Shown here in pieces: positions 1 through 9,412 of a stretch of DNA of 64,000 nucleotides. Source of the DNA: Amoebophrya sp. A120 (taxonomy: Eukaryota; Sar; Dinophyceae; Syndiniales; Amoebophryaceae); the NCBI GenBank assembly GCA_905178155.1, contig CAJINV010000012.1, forward strand, positions 2,134,166 through 2,198,165. The letters are read 5' to 3'. The notes under the pieces are model-generated. The model ran no database searches. It saw nothing but the letters and a program-made list of their open reading frames with translations, and was not told the DNA's origin. How positions within the stretch are numbered: the stretch's first letter is position 1; every line of letters starts with the position of its first letter. Both the position numbers and the translations under genes were made by a program.

Positions 1-54
1 CTTGCATTACAAATTCATGTAATAGTTGAGAATGTAACAATTGAGAGTCCCATA
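1..54 (-). mobile_element. Introner, family K, cut by window edge
   Basis: The coding frame of the metallopeptidase stops at a TAT/ATA-type end (CATA at 51-54). The outward flank is TCGAC (55-59). The visible part contains the GCATTACAAATT motif found inside the other introners. Only one end is visible, so the call rests on resemblance. Confidence 0.5.
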
Positions 55-3000
55 TCGACATGGGTTCTCCGGTTCGCAGGTTCTTGTGCTCCGGCTTCGG
101 TTCGCAGACCCAGGAAGACTTTGACTTTCCATCGGCAGTTTCCGAGGTAGTGGTTTTTTTCGCGATTTGCCAGGTGCGAATCCCATTTGGGAAAAGCCGC
201 TTGTCGCAGGTGACGAACCGCGCCCCTTGCTTGTCGAAGTCCACTCGGTTCTTGATGTTCAACTGGTCCGCGCGCGGCGGCGCCTGGATCCCCGCGACCC
301 CTTCCGCCGCCTTCGCCTCGATTTCCTTTTTTACCACCGCGGCAAGGCCGTTCGCCGCCGCTGTCATCGTGTCCAGCGGTTGTCTATCAAATGTAAAAAT
401 GTCTGGGTCTGGAAGACTGCCAGGTTTGTCATGTAGATTCTGCATGATCCATGACGCCTGTAATGCATGATCTAGTAGCACAGATTTTCAAAGGGCTTCC
501 TACTAATGCCTTCCCGCATGAGAAATTCCCTCTCCGCGTAACACAAACTGGACTCCTGTTGCTGGTCATGCAATACAGATTTTTTTTGAATCCAAAGACA
601 GCATTACAAGTTCCAAGTTTCCAGACCCAGACATATTTGCAATCCATATTGTCGCAAGTTTCGGACCCCCCGGGCCTTCATCCCCTCGACCTTGACTAAA
701 GCGCGCTGCAGGAACGAGGAGGATATCGCAAGAAAAAAGTGTTACAGTTACACATTGTGCTGCAGGCCAAGCAAGACAGACAAGCTCTGTCATGCCGGAT
801 ATGCATAGGAACCTCGTTCTGTCATAAGTGTTTTCCCGTAGGATCTCTGCATTAGTTTTCTCTCCCATGCAGAGAAATTTGCGTTGCTGAATTGATTAGA
901 GCCCGTACGATTAATCGACCCCCTTCTCGATACCGAGAAGGGGGGGGTAGGTGCGGTCGGTCATCCGGTCGTCGCAAAACCTCAGCGATTTACTCCGATC
1001 CAAAATCGGACTTCAAAAATCCAAAATGCTTCGACTGGCCAAATTTGATTTTGAGCGCGGCTTCTTAGTCTCTTACTTTTTTGAACGTGACAGACGTAAT
1101 TCTTGCACGGCGAAATCTGGTATGGTTTGAAGTTGTTCGCGCGCGGCGCGCGAGCGATTTTTCTCTTTTGACGCGTGGGGGCACACGGCGCAGAGGGCAT
1201 TTCCGTGCGCGCAGCGCGTGAAAATTTTTCCATGACCACCTGAAGAAACACGGCCGTAGCAGAGGGAATTTGTTTTAGCCCCCAGAAAGGTTCGAAAATT
1301 TGTGTTGTGGAAGGGAGTTTTCGGCGATCCAGCGCACCGTCGGTTTTCGACGTGAAACGCGACGGCACTACAATTCGGATGGGGGGATCTGCCGAGTTAG
1401 TGTCAGTCGATTTTGGACTTACACGAACTCGCCAGTCGGGCGCCCGACTGGCGAGTTCGTGTAAGTCGAAAAAAAAAAGATTGCAGACTCTTTTCTGCGT
1501 TGCTCTTCCTCCCTTGTCGCCGAGCTGCTCCAGTTTCTCGGCGTTGCTCCTCTTGCTTTGCTACAAAAGTCGTGTCCAAAAAGCACAACTATGAGGCCGC
1601 GCGCAAAATCGGAGCTCCCCCGTCCACCGCACCAAAGATGGCAAATCCAGAAAATATGGGCGCGGGGTGGTAGTGCGATTGTACTTTTTTCTCTTCTTAG
1701 TGGAGCAGAAGCTTTTCTTGGTGTGGTTAGCACCAAGATGACTTTTTAGAAACCACATCAGGAGGAAATACATCAAGCACCACCGAAAGAGAGCGGAGTC
1801 ATAAGTGAAAAACTGCGATCCGCAAGCGCGCCACAAAAGGAATGGGCGCAAAAAAATCTCAATACTAAAGCCCCGCCACGCAATGTCAAAGAAGCCAACA
1901 GCAATTGGCCAGGGGCGCAAGCAAGCTGCTGCTGCGCTCTATTGTTTTTTCTGTCGTAGAGAACGACCCGCCTCCATAGAGAGGACAAGTTTCTAGAGAA
2001 GCTTACAAAAAGCGGCCCGATTGAAAAAGGGGCCGCGGGCTGCGAAAAAGTAAGGGTGTCTGGGATCTACTTGGGAGCGAGTCTGTTGCTTTACTGCGTG
2101 CGCGCAGCGTGTTTCTGTTGCGAAGTAGTTGCGCTACGACTGCTCTCCGAAAAGAGACTTTCTGGTCGTTTTAGCGAGAATAGTGGCAGACATCAGCAGA
2201 AGCAGAGGGCTATTTTGCTTTGTGGCAAGCACTGCAAAACGAGCCAGAGACCACCTGACTGCGCTCTTTTGGGAAAAACTGCACGAAGTAGAAAAAGCGC
2301 CACAGCGCGGGCGATATGTGTTTCGCTTGGTATTAAATAGCATCTACTCGAAGCGAAACCGCGCCAGGCGCTGTAATCTCACAGAAAGAAAATAATGGCG
2401 CAAAATGCGCCGTAGCATCGGCGTTCAATTTCGGAAACAGGATTCGCGATAAAAAGCCCCTCGATTTCGAGAAGGGGGGCGTAGGGGGGTAAGGTCGGTC
2501 AGGATCCGGATTTGGGGGGGCTTCTCGGTATCGAGAAGGGGGTCGATTAATCGTACAGGCTCTTACAAATCTGTAACTGTATGTAAACACTTTTTTCGTG
2601 GGATAGAGGAAGACGAGGAACTACTGCTAGTATCGTAGTACTGCTCATCCAGTTGGTAATCAGGGATTTTGAACAAGCTCGCGATACTCAGGTTTTCCTC
2701 GCAATACTTCATCAGATCCAACCCCAGCGCCGGATTCGTGAACACGTTGCAAAAGGTCGGGGCCGCGCCGCCAAACACCAGTGCGCACTTGCAGCAAATG
2801 ATCCGCTCGGACTGCTTCCCGAAATCGGTCGTGCTTCCGTGCTGGCGCATCACGGTAAATTCCGTGGACCGGAAATTCCTGCCGTCGTAGCAGCTGTCTG
2901 CGAGGCAGTCAGCCAGGTTCGCGGCCACCAAGTCTTGCCACTTCGGGCAATCAACGTAGTCGCAATTGTCATACGTCCCCGCGTGCGACGCAGAAACCGC

Positions 3001-5382
3001 GTAGTTGTATTCGTCGCCCAGCGCAAACCACACGTGCGCAAGTTCGTGCACGAACACCTCCGCGTCCTGGGACTGCGCAATGGTGTAGCGGTAGGGGTTC
3101 CGCGTCAAGTACCCGATGGCATCCGCTGGGCTTGCGATGCCCGCGTGCCACTTGTCACTTGGGCGGGTCCCATGCTCGAGGTTTTGGATCACAATCATCG
3201 CCCGGTAAGTCGGGGTGGTGGAGGAGCAATGATCGATAATCAGTTGCTGCAATTTGTTGTTGAACCGGTCGCCACCCGGGCCGGAATGCACGTCACAGTA
3301 AAAGGTCTCGATCGGCGGATTATCCTTGCCCGGAGGGTACTGCCCGTTCGCGTCGGGCGGAGCGGTCGGCCGGCACCACTTGCCCGCGTATTGCCACTTC
3401 TTCGTTTGTATCAAATGCAAATATGTCTGGGTCTGGAAAAGTCATGCTACTTTTGCATGACACAGAAGGTCTAGGATGGAAGCTCTAGCATCACAGGTTT
3501 CGAGAAGCTCAAGCTTCCGCTTCCGCAATGCCGAATCCGCATGACAAATGCCGCATTTTCTTGGTAACAGAAAGTGGGCAAGTTTTGCTGCCTATGCATG
3601 AGAGATTTTTGCGTGTTTTGATATGCGCATCACAAGTTGCATCCTTCCAGACCCAGACATATTTGCAATGCATAGTTTGCTCGTTGTACTCGTAGCACCC
3701 GGGCAGCTCGTTCCACGGCGGCTCGTCGGTATGACAGTGCACAACTCCCCCTCCCCCTGATTTGTCATGCAAGATACCAAATCCAGCCGTTCCTCTTTGG
3801 CACTTCTTGCATGACAGGTTTCGGAAGCCGAAACAGCATTACAGTCGCTCGCGAGTTAATTTGTCATGCAAAAGCTGCATTTATGATTATGCCAGCACTT
3901 GTGTTGCTGCTTATGCCCTTCAAATGAGGGGGACGAGGGGGAGTTGTGCACTCCCATAATCGGGCGAGAAGCTGCAGAAGACGTTTTGGTCCTCCGGGTG
4001 GGCGGCTTTCACGTAGAAGTAAATTCAGAAAAATGTTCTCCCGCGGGTCGTACGGTCGGTGCTTGATCGCAAAGTCGTAGATCTTCACCACGGTATCTTT
4101 CCACAGGTCCGTATCGTCCTGCACGCCCTCAATGTAGTCGGGGTGCCCCGGAAGCCAAAACCCGCTCGGCGCGAGAATCACGTTCAGCGCCTGCCTTGGA
4201 TCGGCCTGGACATGCAGCGGGTATCAAGTGCAAAATGTCTGGGTCTGGAAACTTGTGATGCCAAAATGTGGATGAGTGAAGCGCTTCCAATGGCAGCCAA
4301 GCATGACAAGTTTTATTTGAGACGCCTGCTGATCATGCCTACCACGCATTACAAATTGCGTTTTTGCATGACAAAGAAAGCTTCTCTTTATTTGCTGCTC
4401 ATGCAACACAGATTTATTTCCGCGAACGCAAGACACGCATTACAAGTTCGACTTTTCCAGACCCAGTTGGAGACATTTTTGCATTTGATAGCGGGTGGCA
4501 GGTGTCTAAACTCCCCCCAATCTCGTGCATCCATTTTGGAGCGTCTTGGGCCATGGATAAGACTTCCATCGTGTCGCTGGGTAAACTCGGCGCGTACGCC
4601 GTGTCCGCATCGTACGGCGCGCTGGAAAGATCCGCACCAGCAATGCCGCTAGCCCCACCCCCACCGGAACCGCCCCCGCCCCCGCCCAGTTGGTCTTTCA
4701 GGCTTTCGATGTCCTCCGAGTTGCTGATCTCCGCGTCGTCTCCTGCTGCCAGATCAAGGTCGATCCCGCAACACCCGTCCTCAGCAGCGTCAGCAGTTGC
4801 TTCGGCTTTTTCAGAAAAGTTTTCCGGCGCAGTTTCCTGTTGCTGCTGTGCTACTCGGTGTAGCTCCTTCCGTTCTTCTTGCTGATGCTGCACGAAAACA
4901 ACTTCTTGTAGCTCCTTCTTCTTTTTCGAAAGCGATAACATCTGCTCCTTCTTCATCTTGTTCTTCCTGCTCTTTTGCGATGTTGATGCTTGTGCAGCTT
5001 CACGACCTTGCTGTGCTGTAGTTTTACTGTGCTGCTTTAACAGCGACTCTCGCTTGTGCTGGTTGTGCAACTGCATCTTCTCGGTCAGTTCGTAGGCTGC
5101 TACTGTAGCGAAAGAGCAGGAGTAGTAGAAACCTGCACCTGCTCCGAGAAGTATTAAAGGCCTTGATGTTCTTCGCTTTACACTCCTTTGCAGCTTGATA
5201 CCCTTGGGCGGAAGAGCATCATTGTGAGTAGACCTGGACGAGATCATAGGAACTACATCAACGGCAGCTCCCCCAGCTTCGCGTGAAGACCTTCTTCTAC
5301 GAGCAGTACCGCTGCCCATCGTGTTGTCCTGCTCAGTTGAGTTGGCTCCTGCGATATCGAGATCGAGAACAGGCGACGACAT
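1..5382 (-). CDS. M64-like zinc metallopeptidase (3' end off window)
   Basis: Likely a membrane-anchored zinc endopeptidase. The exons, in gene order, are 4491-5382, 3958-4221, 3675-3729, 2606-3408, 649-723 and 55-384, each separated by an introner. The motif HELAHVWFALGDEYNY (near 3000-3050) matches the HExxH...GDEY zinc site of peptidase family M64 (IgA-peptidase-like); the two His and the catalytic Glu are present. Upstream, the segment with ILAPSGFWLPGHPDY fits the start of the M64 fold. The N-terminal exon has a hydrophobic stretch (LILLGAGAGFYYSCSF, about residues 76-92) followed by a charged coiled-coil region and a Gly-rich linker, so a signal anchor is likely. I start at the ATG at 5380-5382, because the longer open frame upstream has no ATG in frame. 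Joining the exons keeps one frame except for an apparent one-base shift near 4015-4025. The C-terminal part (55-723) is not recognised. No stop is seen before the left edge. Confidence 0.8.
385..648 (-). mobile_element. Introner, family A
   Basis: It has TIRs with the ATGTCTGGGTCTGGAA core at both ends. The target duplication TTGTC at 380-384 and 649-653 is exact. It interrupts the metallopeptidase, and its removal with one repeat copy joins codons ...LRQ and PLDT... in frame. Confidence 0.9.
899..2562. mobile_element. 1.66-kb inverted-repeat element nested in an introner
   Basis: Terminal inverted repeats of about 42 bp lie at 899-940 and 2521-2562 (ends GAGCC...GGCTC), flanked by TTA at 96-98 of the 800s block (896-898) and at 2563-2565. 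A TTA duplication is typical of PIF/Harbinger-type insertions, but I see no transposase, so it would be non-autonomous if it belongs there. It holds a 52-bp perfect palindrome at 1416-1467. Short ORFs inside look non-coding. Confidence 0.75.
1416..1467. repeat. 52-bp perfect palindrome
   Basis: The 26-bp arms (left arm starting GACTTACACGAACTCGCC) are exact reverse complements with no spacer; the centre is between 1441 and 1442. T and A runs on either side extend the potential hairpin after one mismatch. It lies inside the nested element. Confidence 0.9.
3409..3674 (-). mobile_element. Introner, family A
   Basis: Ends are TATCAAATGC...GCATTGC/ATGCATA type. The duplication GTTTG at 3404-3408 and 3675-3679 is exact. 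Removal joins ...YNEQT and KKWQYAG... of the metallopeptidase. Confidence 0.95.
3730..3957 (-). mobile_element. Introner, family G
   Basis: TIR core is AGTGCACAACTCCC. The duplication is GTCGG at 3725-3729 and ATCGG at 3958-3962 (4 of 5). Removal joins ...CSFSPD and EPPWNEL... of the metallopeptidase. Confidence 0.9.
4222..4490 (-). mobile_element. Introner, family A
   Basis: The duplication GCGGG at 4217-4221 and 4491-4495 is exact. Removal joins ...DTCHP and LHVQADP... of the metallopeptidase in frame. Confidence 0.95.
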
Positions 5383-7876
5383 GCCTTTAACAATTTTACG
5401 AATACATACGTGAAGAACTTCTCCCAACTATTCCACGAGACCGCACCAGGAATCAAGTGTGAATTCAAACTACGAGAAAAAAAAAAATAGACAGACCTGC
5501 TGACGCAGTATAGTGGATGGCGAAAGAACTTTTTTTTGTTGTTGGTTCTAGGAAAAAAGAGTTTAAAAAACGAGTGTAGTGCTAGTGCTGTGAGAGGGAC
5601 AAAATAGCACAACAGTTCGGTGTGACATACATGATTGAGAAAAATCATACAGAACATACGAGGACCACAGCACGAAGAAATAAGACACGACACGCACGAA
5701 ATTTGTATGTTGCCGGACGATTTTCGATTCCTATCATGTTGTGACAGTTTCTTGTTAATTCAACTTCAACAGTACGAGATGAGGAGGAAGAAGAACGACC
5801 CTATTTCATCATCAGCAGGAGACCTTTATTTCAACAGCAAAGCTGTAACTGTACGTGCAAGCTGTGTATGCTCTTGTATGGTAAGCACGTTCTGCATACT
5901 TGCCGCACAAATCACCTTTTGCACCATTGCTGGACGAAATACAAGATTGAGATTCATGAAAGACGACTGCGACGAATAATTAAAGCTGAATCACGACGAC
6001 GAGAGGATGAAGTTCATGCATTGCTATCCGCTTCCTTGCGACGATGAAATTATAGACGAAAGCCGAAATAAAAATTGCAGTTTTTATCGTTGCTACAATT
6101 TTTCGACGAGCAGTTGATGACCTCAGTTTGGAAACGTACGACCCAGCAGCGCAACTTTCTGTACAAGACCATGAACTCCACCAGCGAAATATCCAGTTGC
6201 AGACGGCTCTAGTATTCCGAGCAGACGTAGCCTAGTTTCTAACTTTGGTTTTTTGTGTACAATTTCCAACGAAATTGCACTTGATACTGTGACATCAATC
6301 AGCATTAAAAACAAAGCTATAGCTGCTAGAACCTCGCTAACAGAAGGACGAGCAGCTAGAACATGTTAATCCCAAACAACTCCATGGTCTCTAAAAATCA
6401 TTTCCAAACTTTTGACAGGTGTGTAACAAGAAATGTGGGCTGAAGATGTGGGCATCAGATCCTATTGTAAATCTACGTCGTAAGTTGAGAGATATTCTTA
6501 AAACAGCATTTCAGTTCCTCGATAGTAAACTTGCATATAGAAGTCAAGACGGAGCCACCCCAGTTCTTGGCCAGCGTTCCCCGCCTTTCATTACTACACA
6601 ACTAGAAGCAAAGCAGCGATCATAACAACATACTAAACCCGTAAAAACGTCGAAAATTATAAGTGGCCGCGATCGTGTAAATAATACAAATTCAGCTATT
6701 GAAATCTTGAAAGAGCAGATGAAGATGACACCGCCGGGAGAGACTGACTGACCCCAATAACTTCTACCGGTCGAGCTACAATACATCTTACGCGATTTCT
6801 ACGTATTTGTGATTTTGAGCTCTGCTGTCGATAAAGATGGTGGAAAAGCAGGCGAAAATTGTTATAGGTACAACAACATTAAGCATCTTAAAACTTACCA
6901 AGATGCCGCTGCAAGAAGAGCGACACCGAGATGTCGCTGCAAGAAGAGCGACACCACCCGATTAGGGCGGAAAAATCGGCAAATCGCATCATTTTTGACA
7001 GCGCACTTTTTGGGGGGGCAAAAAAATTGTGGCTGTTGGGGGTATCAACACTGCTTTTTTTCCTGTTGGCCATGTAGCCGCTGGCGCCACTCTTCGTTGT
7101 CACGGTCCGCCATCCGACCCTCCCCTTTTTCCAATAGAACCGCAGTACTTTGTTGAAGTTGCACAGGCCTGCGGCTCTCCGGCGCGGGAAGCCGCGCCCC
7201 CTCTCCCGCATCCAATTCCGTACGCGCCCAGACATCTTCTCGTCTCCCCTCTGCGGCCGGACGTTGAAAATGCGGACGCGCCAACAATCAAGTGCTTCCG
7301 GGGGGGGGTGCCGAAGGGGGGGGGTAAGGGGGTCCGCTTGGGCTACCGTTGGGCTGCCATTTTGGGACCTGCCAAATCAGCAGTTTCCAATGGGGATTTG
7401 GGGGTCGGCATAGGCTACCGAAAGGGTACCCGGAGGGGGTACCCGGAAGGGGTGTCCGAAGGGGGCAAAAATGCCCCCCCCTGACCACCCCCCTTGCCGG
7501 GCCTTCTTTTCCGGGCGACGGGCCTCGTCGAGCCCCGGTCACGGAGGCGGCCCGGCCACTGTTCGAAGAGCGGGCCCACGACACAGCGCCCGGCCATCTG
7601 GACGACAACGCACAGAGCGAAGGTGTTGTGGCCTGCTTCTGGTCTTGGTGTTGCGACATTTCCAAAGCTCAGCTACCATGTTTCCTGTGGAAAAGATCAA
7701 GTGACATGCGAGGCGTGTCGGCTTCCAAGATGTTGCGCCCCCAACAAAAAAACTTTTTTTACCCCCCCACTAAGTGCGCTGACAAAAATGATGCGATTTG
7801 CCGATTTTTCCGCCCTAACCCGACATCTTGATCTTATCGGATCAATATCGTGTTCTAAAAATCAATGATAAAATAA
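5383..7876. other. Intergenic, with one inverted-repeat element
   Basis: No open frame here looks like protein. The stretch upstream of the metallopeptidase start (5383-6900) is AT-rich without recognisable motifs. A 28-bp unit occurs twice in tandem at 6901-6956 (AGATG..GCTGCAAGAAGAGCG), just before the element at 6962-7818. Confidence 0.5.
6962..7818. mobile_element. 857-bp MITE-like element with long inverted repeats
   Basis: Terminal inverted repeats of about 80 bp begin TTAGGGCGGAAAAATCGGC and end with the reverse complement. The flanking duplication CCCGA at 6957-6961 and 7819-7823 is exact and 5 bp long, the same length as for the introners. The interior is GC-rich with GGGTACCCGGAGG-type short repeats (7420-7480). 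No transposase is seen. Confidence 0.75.
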
Positions 7877-8475
7877 CTAGAAGATCCTATCCTGAGTAAA
7901 AACGTACCCACACCAGAGTCAGGATGGGGATTTTGCAAAACAAGCCTAGGAGTTTTGTGAGTCACGCATGACAAGTTGCGCTCTGCAGTGTAGTGCAGGT
8001 TAGCAAGTGCAGCCGCATCACAGATTCATCTGCTCATCCTATTCACAGCATCACAAATTCCAAAACACGACTGGGAATGGCTCTCATGGGGATGCGCGTT
8101 ACAAGTCTTCCTGTCTTTGCAAATCTGCATTACAACTCTGGTGTGGGTACGTTTCTACTTAGGATAGATCCTTGGAGTGGTGGAGCAGCACCTCGCTAGG
8201 ATTTCTATGTTATGAACTGCAAAAGCATCGTACAAGTATAAATTTAAATTGCAATGCAAGTTAGCTCAGCATTACAAATTAAATTTGTAATGCGGATTTG
8301 CCTTAACCAAAATATTTGCAATGCATAAAAGCAATTGCTACGAGTACGATACTTTTGCACAGGATATATCTGCGATACACCACATAACACGGGTTTCCGG
8401 AGATTGAGCGGGCCGGAAAGCCGCGTTGTGCAATATATCAATTTTTTGAATTTGGGTTGTACTGAAAATTGCTTA
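7877..8475 (-). CDS. 3' end of an unidentified gene, split by two introners
   Basis: I do not recognise this gene. Reading leftward from an acceptor-like site near 8475 (AATTTTCAG), the frame is VQPKFKKLIYCTTRLSG... through 8367. It continues in 8167-8210 and ends with TAG at 7877-7879 just past the second introner. Removal of each introner with one duplication copy keeps the same frame (...GVSQI joined to EILARCC, then ...TTPRIF stop), which is the main support. Upstream exons are not found in 8475-9412. It could also be a decaying gene. Confidence 0.4.
7888..8166 (-). mobile_element. Introner, family D
   Basis: TIR core is TATCCTGAGTAAAAACG. The duplication GATCC at 7883-7887 and 8167-8171 is exact. 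Length 279 bp, nearly identical in sequence to the family D copy at 40217-40495. Confidence 0.9.
8211..8366 (-). mobile_element. Introner, family B
   Basis: Ends are TATGAACTGCAAAAG and CTTTTGCACAGGATA. The duplication is TATGT at 8206-8210 and TATCT at 8367-8371 (4 of 5). Confidence 0.85.
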
Positions 8476-9412
8476 TTGTATTAGTATTCTGGTGTACTTC
8501 TATCTCTATCTTCACTTCCAGGCTGTGGAAAAAATATGTTCTTATGCGCTGATGATGTGATGGCTGTATCTGTAGTGAAAAAAAGTTGTAAACATAAAAG
8601 GGCAATGAAGATCGTGATGACAACAATGATAGCGAATCGGAGCAGTGCACTTCGTTACTTTCCAAGCTCAATAGTGGTGGCTAAAAGTAAAAATCGATCC
8701 TAGTTCGTCCTCGCGTTAGTAGAGAAGATACTAGACTCGAGCTTGACTGTTACATCATGCCCGTGTCGCACTTCAGTGGTCGTGGTCCACTAGAATTTTT
8801 ATAGTTGCATAAACGTTTGATGGTTTTTGCACACTGCAAAATCATAGTCAACAGCGAAATAAAGATAAGATGATTCAAATTTACCAATCTTACTGAGCAG
8901 ACCGCGGAAATAACTTCGAAGCCACTACATCCGAATTTCGAATCTGGAACTAATTCTTTAATCTGATATCATAAAGAAACCCTTGAAAATAGGTTTTTTG
9001 GTGAAGGATGATAGGGGCCGCTGCTTTTCTGTAATATTTGGACAATAAATTAGGTAAGTAGTAGGAGTTCATCAGATCATGCTATCAATCTGCGACGAAG
9101 ACTGCTTATGGTAAGGTATGTAGCAGAAGAGACAGTGCCCCATATCATGTTTTTTGTTTAGATAATTTTTTTTTGCTTTTATTTATTTTGTTTCTTGTTG
9201 TTGTTTATAATAGTGCGCCAGGTCCTCGTGCTGTCGTGCTGCTTGCTCCTGAGCATCCATGCGATTTTTTTTTCGTAAAAACTAGGTAGCTGTCGTGGCT
9301 CAATGTGGACGACGAGGACCTGCGTATTAAATCACCCAAACTACTTCCCAAACCAGCTGTCAAGGTTCAAGAAGAAGCTCGGGATGTTGATAGTTCATCC
9401 TCATCTACCTCA
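8476..9412. other. Intergenic or intronic, AT-rich
   Basis: No convincing exon is seen. The weak minus-strand open frame at 8438-8671 has no ATG start and no recognisable motif. Confidence 0.4.

Larger units (their letters stand above)
724..2605 (-). mobile_element. Introner, family C, enlarged by a nested element
   Basis: The left part (724-898) begins TATCGCAAGAAAAAAGTG and the right part (2566-2605) ends in the degenerate matching end AACACTTTTTTCGTGGGATA. The duplication GAGGA at 719-723 and 2606-2610 is exact. A 1664-bp element splits it. Joining the outer exons continues the Ser run of the metallopeptidase in frame. Confidence 0.85.

Noticed and set aside
429-868. Short minus-strand ORFs with MHCKYVWVWK-like or MSGSGR-like peptides, seen many times
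   Set aside because: These peptides are translations of family A introner ends, not proteins.
2653-3474. 273-codon plus-strand open frame
   Set aside because: It is antisense to the metallopeptidase exon that holds the HExxH zinc motif.
8438-8671. 77-codon minus-strand open frame upstream of the orphan fragment
   Set aside because: It has no ATG start, low complexity, and is out of frame with the exon that the two introners support.
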